A stretch of 64,000 nucleotides of DNA from Desulfovermiculus halophilus DSM 18834 (GTDB lineage: Bacteria; Desulfobacterota; Desulfovibrionia; Desulfovibrionales; Desulfothermaceae). Numbering within the stretch: position 1 is the stretch's first letter; every line of letters begins with the position of its first letter. A program made the translations under genes and the position numbers. The DNA lies in assembly GCF_000620765.1 (NCBI RefSeq), contig NZ_JIAK01000012.1, positions 1 to 64,000 on the forward strand, written 5' to 3'. Under the pieces are notes generated by a model, which had not been told where the DNA came from, did no database searches, and was given only the letters and a program-made list of their open reading frames with translations. This document shows positions 43,021 through 52,599 of this stretch, in pieces.

Positions 43021-43813
43021 CTGGTATCGCTGGACAAGATCTCCATGATCTTGCCGATCTTGATCAGACCAATTCCTTTTGTCGGGGCATAACATGCTTC
43101 TTGTGAATGTGTCAGCTTCAGCGGGCCTGCATTTGCCAGGACCAGGGGCCCCTGTGGCTGTCCCCAACGTCTGCGGAACACACGGTATTTGCATAAAAAA
43201 TAGCAATATGTATGCCACATGCCCTCGTGGTATTGCCCGGATCAGGGACCGGGATGAGGGTTCCCCGTCTTCCCGGGAACAGGCCAGCGCGGGCATGGCG
43301 CAAGACGGGAACCGCAGATACGCCACCAGCGGCAGAAAAGAAAATGAAACCGCAGATCCCGCAAAACTTCGCAGATAAGGCATCTGCGGTTGTAAAGACT
43401 ACACCGACATCCCTGCCTGGTTGACAGATGCTGAAAAAATAATTAATAGGTGTTTGAGGAGCAGGAATATGTATGAACACAATGAATAAAACCTCGTGCG
43501 TTTCCCTCCTTTTGCATTCCTTGAATTCGTTCTCCATTTGCTGGGAGCCTGCACATTGCAAAGTGTTATTGAGGCACAAACGGCTGGCTATTTCTTAAAA
43601 CCCTTGGCATAAGTCAAGAAATGCAAAACAGCTGTAAATAAAAAATGTTAAACTACACTCCAAACAACAAGCACTTGCACGTACTTGACCTTTTAAAGCA
43701 ATTTATTTCAAATAGTTAAAAATATATCCAACATTGGCATCCGAAATGCTAACAAAATCTACAAATGCAGATTGGAAGAACTGACAACTTCAAATTGGAC
43801 TAGGAGGTGTTTT
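43021..43813. other. Intergenic region, no intact gene
   Basis: No intact gene seen. The first part may hold more decayed GH15 sequence (the minus strand reads [12 protein letters not shown] near 43060). Around 43300-43400 short CCGCAGAT / ATCTGCGG words repeat in both orientations. 43560-43800 is AT-rich and probably contains the promoter of the outer-membrane protein. Confidence 0.5.
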
Positions 43814-44389
43814 ATGAACAAGGTATGGTATCTCTTTCTGGTACTTGGTGTCAGCTGGGCCATGATTGGCAGTGCACAGGCCGCTGACGGAACGTTCTCT
43901 GAATTCGAACAGCAGGTTGGTGTTTACGGTGTGTATCAGGACACTGATGATCTTGATGAAGGATACGGTGGGGGACTTCACTATGCAGTCTTCACTCCTG
44001 TGGCCAAACCAAGAGTCTCACTCCTGAAAAGCGTGGATCTGGGCTTAGATTTGCGGGGTGAATACATCACAGATCTGGACAGCGGGCATATTGATACTGA
44101 CATGTACCCGATACAAGCCAATCTGTTGCTCAGAACACAATTTACGAATGGACTGAGCGCTTATGGAGGGGGTGGAGTAGGCTATGTCTGGTTCGATGAG
44201 GACGACGGAAACCTGGACGACGAATATACATACTCTGCCTTGGTCGGCCTAGATCAAAAGATCACCTCAAACTTATCCCTGTTTGTAGAAGGTGAATATA
44301 TGTGGCTGGAACCAGATGACGATGGAAGAGGCGGGGATATTGACATGGATGGCTTTGGTGTGAACGCCGGCATCAACTATAATTTCTAG
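43814..44389 (+). CDS. Outer-membrane beta-barrel protein
   Basis: 191 aa from ATG 43814 after TAGGAGGTG. The signal peptide is cleaved near SAQA/ADG. The rest shows alternating beta strands, acidic loops (EDDGNLDDEY, EPDDDGRGGDIDMDG) and a C-terminal INYNF, the Phe-ending signal for Bam-mediated insertion. It resembles small OmpW/Opa-like eight-stranded barrels. The acidic loops suit a high-salt habitat. Ligand unknown. Confidence 0.82.
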   Translation: MNKVWYLFLVLGVSWAMIGSAQAADGTFSEFEQQVGVYGVYQDTDDLDEGYGGGLHYAVFTPVAKPRVSLLKSVDLGLDLRGEYITDLDSGHIDTDMYPIQANLLLRTQFTNGLSAYGGGGVGYVWFDEDDGNLDDEYTYSALVGLDQKITSNLSLFVEGEYMWLEPDDDGRGGDIDMDGFGVNAGINYNF

Positions 44390-44400
44390 GCGCTGCAGGC

Positions 44401-44447
44401 AGGGCAGCCCCTTCCCATAGGGATGACGGAATGGGGCTGCCCTCGTT
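44401..44447 (+). terminator. Hairpin after the outer-membrane protein gene
   Basis: An 11-bp stem AGGGCAGCCCC / GGGGCTGCCCT (44401-44411 and 44433-44443) begins 12 bases after the stop. The T-run is short (CGTTT), so termination may be weak. Confidence 0.65.
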
Positions 44448-44537
44448 TAACAGGTTGTTGTGGATTACGATATGCCCCAAGATACGTGAGTCTATTCATG
44501 GAGATATGAAAATCGTCAACTGCTCTGCCGCCACTGC

Positions 44538-45869
44538 CTACCAATCCCCTTCATCCAACAACAAGTCCGAAGCCGGACCAGGCCAAAAGAGCCTCTCCTC
44601 AGCCGATTCCCGAATCCCTTGCAGTTTGGCTTTGTTCAGCCCGTTGAGCACGGTTTGAAACAGCTCCGTATCCCGCATCAGGCCCAAGCAGCCGCCGGCA
44701 GCACAGATCTCATCAAAGGCCTGCACCTGGTCCCGGCGGATGGTCTCCCCGCGCATTATCACCGGCACCGGCTCCCCGGAATGGATCATGGGTCCGCTGC
44801 TCGGAGTGCTGTGATCCGAGGCGATGACCGTGAGTATGTTCGGATCCTGGGCCAGCATGGGCATGTGGGCAGCGAGCGCCCGGTCCAGGGCCTCAATAAC
44901 CTCCCGCTTAGCCCGGCAGTCCTTGCTGTGGGCCGCCTGGTCCGGGGCCTTGGTATGCACATGAATGAAGTCGTACCTCGGCAGGAGCTCGCCAGCCAAA
45001 CGCAGGCGGGCGGCGAAGTCAGCTTGCACATCCCTGACTTTTTGCACATCATGCGCATCCAGGCCGACCAGCCCGGCCAAGCCCCCAAACATGGCTCCGG
45101 AGGCGATACTTGCCCCTTTCAGGCCGGTGCGGGATGGAAAGGACGGCACAGCTCTCATCCGCCCGGCCCGCTGGGTGACCAGGGCGTTGATTGGGGCCAG
45201 TCCCCGCTGTCTGCGGGAGATTTGTACCTCACAGCACTCCAGAGCATGGAACGTCCGGCGCAGATAGGTCCGCAAAGCCTCGGCCGTCGCTTCGGCCTGA
45301 ACATTGCTCCCAGCCTCGCTCCAGGGAACGACATCAGAGGCCGGGGCCATGTCCCGCATAGGATTGCTGTCCGTAATCCGTGGGCTGACCTCTCCCCGGA
45401 GGACCAGAACTCCGAAAAGCCCCCTGGTTCGATGCAGGCTGATCTCGACCCCCCGGTGCTCAAATCCGGCCGCCGCCTGATCAAACACGGCCTGGATCTC
45501 GTGTTCGTCAACCTCTTGCGGACGATCCCAGCGCACAAACAGCACACCATCCCTTTTTTCGGCACTCACGAAATGGGTTAGGACAGCCACCTCGCCCTCA
45601 GCCAGCTCAATCCCCGCACCAATGGCTTCCAGCGGGCCCCGGCCGGGGAACAGGGCCTGGGGGTAGCCGAATAGGGCGAAGTGAGCGCTTTCGCTGGGGA
45701 ATGGCTCTCCCAGGCGCCCGGGATGATACAGGCCATTGCCTCCGAGGCGCGCTAATCGGTCCAGATTGGGAGTATGCGCGGCCTGAAGGGGTGTTTGGTC
45801 CTCAAGCTCGGGATATTGCCGGTCACCCAGACCGTCCAGGATGATAAATAGGCATTTGGAGGGAGACAT
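44538..45869 (-). CDS. apgM: Cofactor-independent phosphoglycerate mutase, archaeal ApgM type
   Basis: 443 aa. Alkaline-phosphatase fold: metal Asp in ILDGLGDR, the phospho-Ser region EPFPSESAHFALFGYP (Ser61), and DHSTPSSGP with other metal ligands, plus HVHTKAPDQAAH. It interconverts 3- and 2-phosphoglycerate. A ribosome site is not obvious at ATG 45869. It is followed on the same strand by nothing close; the nucleotidyltransferase lies 31 bases upstream. Confidence 0.9.
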   Translation of the reverse strand: MSPSKCLFIILDGLGDRQYPELEDQTPLQAAHTPNLDRLARLGGNGLYHPGRLGEPFPSESAHFALFGYPQALFPGRGPLEAIGAGIELAEGEVAVLTHFVSAEKRDGVLFVRWDRPQEVDEHEIQAVFDQAAAGFEHRGVEISLHRTRGLFGVLVLRGEVSPRITDSNPMRDMAPASDVVPWSEAGSNVQAEATAEALRTYLRRTFHALECCEVQISRRQRGLAPINALVTQRAGRMRAVPSFPSRTGLKGASIASGAMFGGLAGLVGLDAHDVQKVRDVQADFAARLRLAGELLPRYDFIHVHTKAPDQAAHSKDCRAKREVIEALDRALAAHMPMLAQDPNILTVIASDHSTPSSGPMIHSGEPVPVIMRGETIRRDQVQAFDEICAAGGCLGLMRDTELFQTVLNGLNKAKLQGIRESAEERLFWPGPASDLLLDEGDW

Positions 45870-45900
45870 ATGGAAAATGGTTTTTCAGCTCCAGGTTCAT

Positions 45901-46485
45901 CTAGTTCCTTGCCAATTCCGTCCGCAGCTTCTCCGGCAGCCCCCAAGCCTTGCACAGAACAGCCGTGCTCTCCGGCACCAGATGCTCCCAAGGTTGACCC
46001 ACAGCCATGGCCTGCCGGATGTGACTGCCGCTGATGCCCTTTGTTTCAGGGGAACGCTCCCACAGGACCTTGGTTGTAAGCCCCAGGGAATGAAAATATT
46101 CCAGCTTGCGCCGTCCCCACTGGTCATAAATGGTCAGAAAGAACGTGGCCTGCATGGGTACATAGGCTGAATAGTGTTCCGGAAAATTGATCGGCAGGGG
46201 CGTGACCGAAAAATCTGCTTCCCCCAGACCGGCATCCACCAAGGCACACTTGACCAGAAGAAGACGTTCAAAATAGCTGAGGGGATTGGCCCGGGAATCG
46301 GAGCGTTCCGGATCTGTATCATCCTTTGCCGTCTGACTGGGATCCGGGTTGGTGATTCCCACCACCAGATGCTCGCATTCATCCTTCCCGGCCAGTAGAT
46401 AGGCCATATGATCATTGTGCAAAATCTGGAACCGGCCGTGGATAACCCCGGTTTTTCGAGAAAGAATGGTCTGGGCGAAGCTCAT
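45901..46485 (-). CDS. NMN/nicotinate-nucleotide adenylyltransferase-like nucleotidyltransferase
   Basis: 194 aa from ATG 46485 (MSFAQTILS); the longer frame extends into repeat DNA. Nucleotidyltransferase motifs: GVIHGRFQILHNDHM (modified HxGH) and KGISGSHIRQAM (ISxxxxR type). Similar to NadM-type NMN adenylyltransferases of NAD synthesis. It may be co-transcribed with apgM. Exact substrate is not proven. Confidence 0.75.
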   Translation of the reverse strand: MSFAQTILSRKTGVIHGRFQILHNDHMAYLLAGKDECEHLVVGITNPDPSQTAKDDTDPERSDSRANPLSYFERLLLVKCALVDAGLGEADFSVTPLPINFPEHYSAYVPMQATFFLTIYDQWGRRKLEYFHSLGLTTKVLWERSPETKGISGSHIRQAMAVGQPWEHLVPESTAVLCKAWGLPEKLRTELARN

Positions 46486-46534
46486 GTTACAACTCTCGTG
46501 ACATGCTTTGGTTGCAATTGCATTGATCGCTGGT

Positions 46535-46635
46535 GTCGTTTTCGCGCTCTGCGAAAAAACGACAGCGGGACGCTCCCGCGTCACCAATCGACCGCGGAGC
46601 GGCCCAGAAGAGTTCCACGCAGAGCGTGGGAACCA
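46535..46635. repeat. Multi-hairpin dispersed repeat, copy 1
   Basis: Four adjacent hairpins: GTCGTTTTCGC..., GCGGGACGCTCCCGC, CCGCGGAGCGG and GTTCCACGCAGAGCGTGGGAAC. The last unit is shared with 61962-61984. It fills the space upstream of the nucleotidyltransferase, and no gene lies here. Confidence 0.8.
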
Positions 46636-46811
46636 TAAGACCACCTAAGTTATTGAATGCAGGAATAACCGTCAAGCACAGGCTTCCTTTAGATTATATT
46701 ACCAAACGCTATTTCAAACCTGGGCTTGGATTATAATTTTCGATTTGTTTTCCCTCGGGAAAAAGGGTAGGTTTTGATCACAATTTACCCTGATTGAAGG
46801 ATTACTTTGGC

Positions 46812-47438
46812 ATGCTATTTGATCTCCACGTCCACAGCACTATTTCTTCGTGCAGCAATCTTCCCCTGCAAGACATAGTACATCATGCTCAGGACAATGG
46901 TCTGGACGGGGTGTGTATCACCGACCACGATACCATGGCCGCAAGGCAACTGGTAACCGAGGGAGTGCAGGGCAACGGGTTGGTGGTGATTATCGGCCAG
47001 GAATACACCACCCGGCAAGGAGACTTTCTGCTTTTCGGCCCGTATGAAAATCTCCCCCTCGGACTCAGCGCCGAAAAGGTGCTGGGACATGTTCGGGCCA
47101 CCGGCGGAGCGGCCATAGGCGCCCATCCCTTCCGCAACAGACGCGGTGTTGATCGTGATTTGATCCGCTCCGGGCTCTGCCCCATCCTTGAACAGGAAAA
47201 CGGCCGGAATACGGCCCTGGAAAACGCTCAGACCCGGACCTGGTTTACTCGCTATCCGCTTATTCCGGTTGCCGGAAGCGATGCCCACAGCCTGGAGGAG
47301 CTGGGCCGCTTTCCAGTCCGCTTCCCCAGTCCAATCCACAGCCGTATGGACCTTGTCTCGGCCCTGATTTCCGGCCGGGGCATTCCGGTTCCTGTCGCAT
47401 CGAAAAGCTTCAGCCCGGCATTGGCCTCTTGCGCGTGA
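46812..47438 (+). CDS. PHP-domain metal-dependent phosphoesterase
   Basis: 208 aa from ATG 46812 (MLFDLHVHS); TTG 46794 is in frame but less likely. Metal motifs: DLHVHSTIS, ITDHDT, GQEYTT, GAHPFRN and GSDAHS. Family members hydrolyse phosphoesters such as histidinol phosphate or nucleotides. No other domain is attached. Confidence 0.88.
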   Translation: MLFDLHVHSTISSCSNLPLQDIVHHAQDNGLDGVCITDHDTMAARQLVTEGVQGNGLVVIIGQEYTTRQGDFLLFGPYENLPLGLSAEKVLGHVRATGGAAIGAHPFRNRRGVDRDLIRSGLCPILEQENGRNTALENAQTRTWFTRYPLIPVAGSDAHSLEELGRFPVRFPSPIHSRMDLVSALISGRGIPVPVASKSFSPALASCA

Positions 47439-47651
47439 CTTTGAGAAGCAATCTCATTCTGCAACACGTCCTCCTTAGTGGGCTAACAATGATAGGCTAA
47501 GCCTGAGCTTTCACTACACCTTTAGTGGATACCCAGTTTTTTAAAGTCCTTTCGGCAGTGTTCGTATTTCCCGGCCAAGCTTGACAAGGGTACATGAAAC
47601 CAAATAAACTACCATTTTGGTAGGAAATAATGTAAACATGGAGTATACACT

Positions 47652-48224
47652 ATGAATAAGCTGAGTTGTGCTTTCTGTGTCTTGGCCCTGATTCTTCTCA
47701 GTGTATTTTTGGCATTCAACCCGGGTTTCGGGGGAAAAACTTTCAAGATCGAATCAAAATGGGAAGAAGATGAAAAAGAATTGGAAATTGAACTCGAGGG
47801 TACATCAGTTAACAACGTATCTTTCAAAGATATATCAATTGTAAATCCATGGTCAATGGAGGAAGTTCAAGGTCAGTTTCGTTATGAGCGAGACCATGAT
47901 GAAATAGAAATCGAGATATATTCTCCAAGTCAGATTCCATGTGAGCTTCTCGTTGTCGTTAGTGGGACTGAACACAGAGTACGATTACAACATGCCCCAG
48001 AGAATTGTATAAATCAGAAAGCAGAGAAGACCCAAAAGACTCCTGAGACAAGGGAATCAGAGGTCCGTCAAGTAACACCGGCGGAAAAAAATGTTCGGTC
48101 ATCTTTGAATGGGCAACCTCTGTGCCAAAGCTGTCATGAGCAGAAGAAAAGCAGGAAAATCTTTTCTGAAGCCCCACATCCCCCTCCACACACTCAGAAC
48201 TGTTCAACATGCCACAATATTTAG
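47652..48224 (+). CDS. Secreted or membrane-anchored di-heme c-type protein
   Basis: 190 aa. An N-terminal hydrophobic segment (CAFCVLALILLSVFLAF) acts as signal or anchor. The middle is highly charged (KWEEDEKELEIELEG; RYERDHDEIEIEIYSP). The C-terminus has two heme-binding sites, CQSCH and CSTCH. Base composition is lower in GC than its neighbours, which may indicate later acquisition. It fits no family I can name, but it is likely a periplasmic electron carrier. Confidence 0.65.
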   Translation: MNKLSCAFCVLALILLSVFLAFNPGFGGKTFKIESKWEEDEKELEIELEGTSVNNVSFKDISIVNPWSMEEVQGQFRYERDHDEIEIEIYSPSQIPCELLVVVSGTEHRVRLQHAPENCINQKAEKTQKTPETRESEVRQVTPAEKNVRSSLNGQPLCQSCHEQKKSRKIFSEAPHPPPHTQNCSTCHNI

Positions 48225-48247
48225 TCAAATCCATGCTGCGAACTGTA

Positions 48248-49009
48248 TCATGAGTAATCAATACACTTCTTTAGCTCGGCACAAGATATCTCCCCCTTCT
48301 TCAGCTCCTGCACCACCCGGCCCTGGCTGAACACAGCCACTGCATGGGCCAGCCTCTCCGCCTGTCCGGGGCTGTGGGAGACAATAATCATGGGATAGGT
48401 CTCGGCCAGCTCCAGCAGCAGCTCCTCTATATGCCTGGTGGCTCGAAAATCCAGAGATGCTGTAGGCTCATCCAGAAGCAGAATCTGGGGCTTTAAAGCC
48501 AGGGTCCGGGCCAGACACAGGCGCTGCTGCTGCCCGCCGGACAGAGAAAGGGCCGGAGTCTTGAGCCGATCACGGACCTCATCCCAGAGCCGGGTCTGCT
48601 TGAGCACCTTGTGCATTTGTTCTTCCCGGGTCGCTTTGTCCATCTTGGAGACCAGCTTCAAGGGGGTGAGGATATTTTTGGCAATGGATGTGGGCAAAAG
48701 ATTCGGGGTTTGAAAAACCATGCCCACCCTTCGCCGCAGCCAGTTAGGGTCCATGTTTGAAGCCAAGATCTCCCGCAACTGTCCATCCAACAACAAACGT
48801 ACCGAACCCTTGGTTTGAGCCCCTAATTCATCGTTGAGCCGATTCAAGCTGCGTAGGAAGGTAGTCTTGCCCGAACCTGACCTGCCCAGCAAAACGGTAA
48901 CTTCACCCTGAATTGCCTGCAAATCTACCCTATCCAGGGCTTGCTGCCGGTCGAAATCCACTGTCAGGGCTTGGGCTTCAAGAAAAAGGGCGGGGTTGCT
49001 CAGCTCCAT
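48248..49009 (-). CDS. pstB: Phosphate ABC transporter ATPase (PstB-like)
   Basis: 253 aa from ATG 49009; a longer frame runs into pstA. Walker A GRSGSGKT (42-49), Q-loop VFQTPNLLPTSIAKNI, signature LSGGQQQR and Walker B ILLLDEPTASLD. It overlaps the end of pstA by 10 bases. Order S-C-A-B on one strand is the standard pst arrangement. No phoU follows. Confidence 0.9.
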   Translation of the reverse strand: MELSNPALFLEAQALTVDFDRQQALDRVDLQAIQGEVTVLLGRSGSGKTTFLRSLNRLNDELGAQTKGSVRLLLDGQLREILASNMDPNWLRRRVGMVFQTPNLLPTSIAKNILTPLKLVSKMDKATREEQMHKVLKQTRLWDEVRDRLKTPALSLSGGQQQRLCLARTLALKPQILLLDEPTASLDFRATRHIEELLLELAETYPMIIVSHSPGQAERLAHAVAVFSQGRVVQELKKGEISCAELKKCIDYS

Positions 49010-49872
49010 TGTCTGTGCAGTCCTCGCTGAATGAGATGGGCCAGGGCAAACAGGGACGAGGTCAACAGCAAAAGGACCAGGCAAGTCCCAAAACCGACCA
49101 GCAGGTCCTGGGGTGTACGAAACTCCGCGGCCAGAAAATAGATGGTAAATGGCAGGGCCTCGAAGCTTCCCAAAAGGCCTTGGGGCAGGCCGGAGTTGGC
49201 CACCACTCCGGTGAGCAGAATAACCGCTGTATCTTCCGCCGCCCGGCCCACAGCCAGAATCACGCCGCCCAGAATGCCTTTGCCGGCCTGGGGCAGAATA
49301 ATGTGCACAATGTTCTGGCCCAGGGTCAATCCCAGACTGGGGCCAATCAGCCGTTGCGAAAGGGGAATGGCCTGCACAGCGTTCTGGGTGGAACGAACAA
49401 TATAGGGCAGAATCAAAACAGCCATGCATGAAGCCGCCAGGAGAAGGCAGGTATTGGCCTGGGGAAAAAACGTTTTGCGCAAAAAAAGGATCAGGGCAAA
49501 CCCGAACAGGCCCATGATAATGGAGGGTATGCTGGCCAGCTGATTGATCAAAATGCTGCACACATCCTTGGTCCGCCCCGTGGCCATCAGGGCCAGGTAC
49601 AATCCACACCCCAGGCCCAAAGGCAGGGAAATCCCGGTGGCCAGAAAGACCAAAGTCAAGGTCCCCACACAGGCCGGCCAAATGCCCTCCCAAACCGGGA
49701 CATTCCCCATCAGAGCCGGCCACACCGGTGCCTCCCCAAAAAAGAGACTGGGGCTCAGAGCCGAGCTGCCCTGGACCAGGAGAAAAGCGCACAGGCTGGC
49801 GATGACCACCAAAGTAGCCAAGGCGCACCCCCAGGCGTAGATGATGATTATCCGCTCCTTACTCCGGGGCAT
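49000..49872 (-). CDS. pstA: Phosphate ABC transporter permease (PstA-like)
   Basis: 290 aa with about six membrane segments. The binding-protein-dependent permease loop (AVGRAAEDTAVILLTG) contacts the ATPase. It overlaps both pstC (14 bases) and pstB. Confidence 0.9.
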   Translation of the reverse strand: MPRSKERIIIIYAWGCALATLVVIASLCAFLLVQGSSALSPSLFFGEAPVWPALMGNVPVWEGIWPACVGTLTLVFLATGISLPLGLGCGLYLALMATGRTKDVCSILINQLASIPSIIMGLFGFALILFLRKTFFPQANTCLLLAASCMAVLILPYIVRSTQNAVQAIPLSQRLIGPSLGLTLGQNIVHIILPQAGKGILGGVILAVGRAAEDTAVILLTGVVANSGLPQGLLGSFEALPFTIYFLAAEFRTPQDLLVGFGTCLVLLLLTSSLFALAHLIQRGLHRQWS

Positions 49873-50752
49873 ATGTTCGACTGTATTTTTTCAGGACCCA
49901 AAAGACAGAAACATTGATCACAGCGGCTATGGCGAACAAAAGGCACCCGGCCACAAAAACGGAACGATAGGCCGGGCTCTGGCTGTCTGTGGCCACAACC
50001 AGGGCGATATGGGCGGTCAGAACCCGGATGGAGTCCAGTATGGAATCCGGGGTCTGGGGAGCGTTGCCGGCCAGCATAAGGGCAATCAAGGTATCGCCCA
50101 CAGCCCGGCCGAATCCGAGCAGTCCGGCGGCCAGCAGACCGGGCCAGGCGGCAGGGAATATGACCGAAACCAGGGATTGGACCTTGGACAGGCCCAAGGC
50201 CGAGCAGGTCAGGGATAAATCCTGCTGCACCCTGTGCACGGCGCTTAAGGCGATAAGGACCACGGTGGGCAGGACCAGGAAGCTCAAGACGATACTGGCG
50301 GCCAGCCAGGAATACCCTGTACCCACGGAAAAGTGATGGCGCAGAAAAGGGACCAGGGTAAAGGCGGCCACAAACCCGTACACCACTGTGGGGATTCCGG
50401 CCATGAACTGTACAAGCCCGCGTAAAAATCGAGCAGCCCAGTCCGGGCCAATACCGGAGCAAAACAGACACAGGCCGATCCCCAGGGGATAGGCCGCCAG
50501 CATGGCCGTGGCGGTCAGGGCCAGGGAGCCCTGGATCATGGGCAGGATGCCGTAATGGCCCTGAAAAGGCCTCCAATCCATGCTCAACAGGGCTTTCCAC
50601 TCCTGGCCGGCAAATACCGGCCAGGCAAAAGCCATCAAAAAAGCAAACACGGCCAGCACCAGGCACATGCTGATGCCGGCCGCGCTGAAAAGCAAAAGCC
50701 GGCTGAAGTGATTTGATTGAGGCTTTGTGTGCACGAGGGTCTTACAAATCAT
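49859..50752 (-). CDS. pstC: Phosphate ABC transporter permease (PstC-like)
   Basis: 297 aa with about six membrane segments and the EAA-type loop LGFGRAVGDTLIALMLAGN. The ATG overlaps the pstS stop (ATGA). With PstA it forms the membrane channel for imported phosphate. Confidence 0.9.
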   Translation of the reverse strand: MICKTLVHTKPQSNHFSRLLLFSAAGISMCLVLAVFAFLMAFAWPVFAGQEWKALLSMDWRPFQGHYGILPMIQGSLALTATAMLAAYPLGIGLCLFCSGIGPDWAARFLRGLVQFMAGIPTVVYGFVAAFTLVPFLRHHFSVGTGYSWLAASIVLSFLVLPTVVLIALSAVHRVQQDLSLTCSALGLSKVQSLVSVIFPAAWPGLLAAGLLGFGRAVGDTLIALMLAGNAPQTPDSILDSIRVLTAHIALVVATDSQSPAYRSVFVAGCLLFAIAAVINVSVFWVLKKYSRTYAPE

Positions 50753-51588
50753 TTCCCCAAGGGGATGAATCCGCTTTCAGAAACAATCTCTGCGCCTGCC
50801 GGGCTTTGCACATACTCGATAAAGGCTTGAGCCAAGGGAATTGGCTCTCCCTTGGTGTTCATATACAGCTTGCGGAGCACGGTGTAGGAGCCATCAATTG
50901 CATTTTCCTGCGTGGGCAGCACACCTTTGATGGCCACCCGGGAGATGGAGTCGTCCATATGCCCGATGCTCAAGTATCCAATGGCTGCCTTGTCCCGGGA
51001 AATGGCCACCTTCATGGCCCCGTTGGAAGGAACCACGTTGGCCTTGACCGCAATCGGTCCCTTGTCCAGGGCCTTTTTCCAAAAGACCTTCCGGGTGCCA
51101 CTGGCCTCATCCCGAGTATACAGATTGATGGCCCTATCCGGTCCGCCCAGCTCTTTCCAGGAGGTGATCTCCCCGGCAAATACAGCCTGCACCTGATCAC
51201 TGCTCAAGTCCCCAACCGGATTGTCCGGATGCACGGCCAAGCCCACCCCGTCAATGGCAAAGGCATAGGACAAAAGGCCATATTTTTCCTTTTCCTGGGC
51301 ACTGATCGGCCGGCCGGTGTTGCCGATATCCACCAGCCCTTCGCCAACTTTCTGCACCCCGACTCCGGAGCCGCCTCCGGCCACAGTGATGGAAATGTCA
51401 GGATTGCGGGTCATAATCCTTTTGGCCGCCTCCTTCATGACCGGGATATGGGCCGTTCCTCCGGCAATGCTCAGGCTTCCGGACAGGCTGTCGAACGCAG
51501 AAAGAGGCGATGATTCTGCCAGACTAGGCTGGACGCTGAGAGCCAGCAGGCCGAGACAGAAAATTCCAATGGACAGAACACGTTTCAT
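50749..51588 (-). CDS. pstS: Phosphate-binding protein (PstS-like)
   Basis: 279 aa with signal peptide (IFCLGLLALSVQPSLA). Phosphate-contact motifs: the loop AGGGSGVGVQKV and NLYTRDEASGTRKVFW. It captures phosphate in the periplasm. It starts the operon. The 290 bp upstream, shared with vapB in the other direction, hold no gene; I did not find a convincing Pho box. Confidence 0.9.
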   Translation of the reverse strand: MKRVLSIGIFCLGLLALSVQPSLAESSPLSAFDSLSGSLSIAGGTAHIPVMKEAAKRIMTRNPDISITVAGGGSGVGVQKVGEGLVDIGNTGRPISAQEKEKYGLLSYAFAIDGVGLAVHPDNPVGDLSSDQVQAVFAGEITSWKELGGPDRAINLYTRDEASGTRKVFWKKALDKGPIAVKANVVPSNGAMKVAISRDKAAIGYLSIGHMDDSISRVAIKGVLPTQENAIDGSYTVLRKLYMNTKGEPIPLAQAFIEYVQSPAGAEIVSESGFIPLGK

Positions 51589-51818
51589 ACAAGCCCCCTG
51601 TCGGTTTATGGGTACACATCAACATCTATATATAGCATACCCCAGGTCTTTCCTTCCAATTCGATTTTCTGATTGAAAACGAGTTATCGTATCGGAAAAA
51701 CTGATGGGTGGAGAAAATGGATAGAGTGGAAGGGGAGGATTCTTTTTCTTCAGAACACTGGGTGACTACAGAAGACCTGATAAGATCTGTCAGAACATGA
51801 AGAAAACTGTACGCTCAG

Positions 51819-51847
51819 TTGACACTTAAATGCATCAACACTATTAT
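51819..51847 (+). promoter_or_regulatory. Strong sigma-70 promoter of vapBC
   Basis: TTGACA (51819-51824), a 17-bp spacer and TATTAT (51842-51847) lie about 30 bases upstream of the vapB start: a near-consensus promoter. It overlaps a perfect palindrome. Confidence 0.75.
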
Positions 51848-51852
51848 AGTGT
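51838..51852. promoter_or_regulatory. VapBC operator palindrome over the -10 box
   Basis: ACACTATTATAGTGT is a perfect 15-bp palindrome centred on the -10 element. This is the expected site for VapB or VapBC autorepression. Confidence 0.6.
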
Positions 51853-51878
51853 ACACGTTTCTCGTGAAGGAGGTCTCT

Positions 51879-52100
51879 ATGAAAAATATTACCCTCAGTG
51901 CTGACGAACACTTGATCGAATCCGCCCGCGACCGCGCCCGTAGGGAACATACGACATTGAACAACGAATTCCGGCGCTGGCTGCAAAGCTATGTTGGCCA
52001 GGAACAAAAAGCTGAACTGGCCCAATCTACGCTGCGTAAATTACGAGGAAAGGTTCGCATTGGCTGTAAGCTGACCCGGGACGAAATGAATGAGCGCTGA
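51879..52100 (+). CDS. vapB: VapB-like antitoxin
   Basis: 73 aa from ATG 51879 after GAAGGAGG; an earlier in-frame start lies inside the promoter. A short N-terminal DNA-binding (ribbon-helix-helix-like) region is followed by a charged, flexible tail. It overlaps vapC by 11 bases. Confidence 0.82.
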   Translation: MKNITLSADEHLIESARDRARREHTTLNNEFRRWLQSYVGQEQKAELAQSTLRKLRGKVRIGCKLTRDEMNER

Positions 52101-52521
52101 TTTTTTTCTGGATACCAATCTGTTCATTTATCAGCTTGAATTTTTGGATGAGCAGAAAGGAAGCATTGCTGAAAGCATTATTACTCAAGGTATCGCCAAC
52201 GGGAATGCGTGTATTAGCTTTCAGGTTATTCAGGAATGCCTGAATACTATCAGACGTAAGGCTGAAATTCCACTCGGACAAGCTGAAACACGTACATATT
52301 TGGAAGCAGTACTCTTCCCATTGTGGAGCATTATGCCGATTCAAAAACTCTATCTTCGGGCTTTAGACATCCAGGATCGGTATCATTTCGGCTTTTATGA
52401 TTCTTTGATTGTCTCTGCCGCCTTACAGGCTGGTTGTAACCGACTGTATAGTGAAGACTTGCAGCACAGGCAACGTATAGAGGGGTTGACCATTGAAAAT
52501 CCTTTCCTGGCTGAACAATAA
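52090..52521 (+). CDS. vapC: VapC-like PIN-domain ribonuclease toxin
   Basis: 143 aa. PIN acidic residues: Asp8 in FLDTNLFIY, Glu in QVIQECLNTI, Asp in FYDSLIVSAAL and SEDL near the C-terminus. VapC toxins cleave specific RNAs when the antitoxin is lost. The active site appears intact. Confidence 0.9.
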   Translation: MSADFFLDTNLFIYQLEFLDEQKGSIAESIITQGIANGNACISFQVIQECLNTIRRKAEIPLGQAETRTYLEAVLFPLWSIMPIQKLYLRALDIQDRYHFGFYDSLIVSAALQAGCNRLYSEDLQHRQRIEGLTIENPFLAEQ

Positions 52522-52599
52522 GTCGTTTCTTCTAACGATCATTCCTCTCCGCCCCCAGTTGACGAATCACACGGTACAAGGTCTTCAAAGTTCGCCTGA

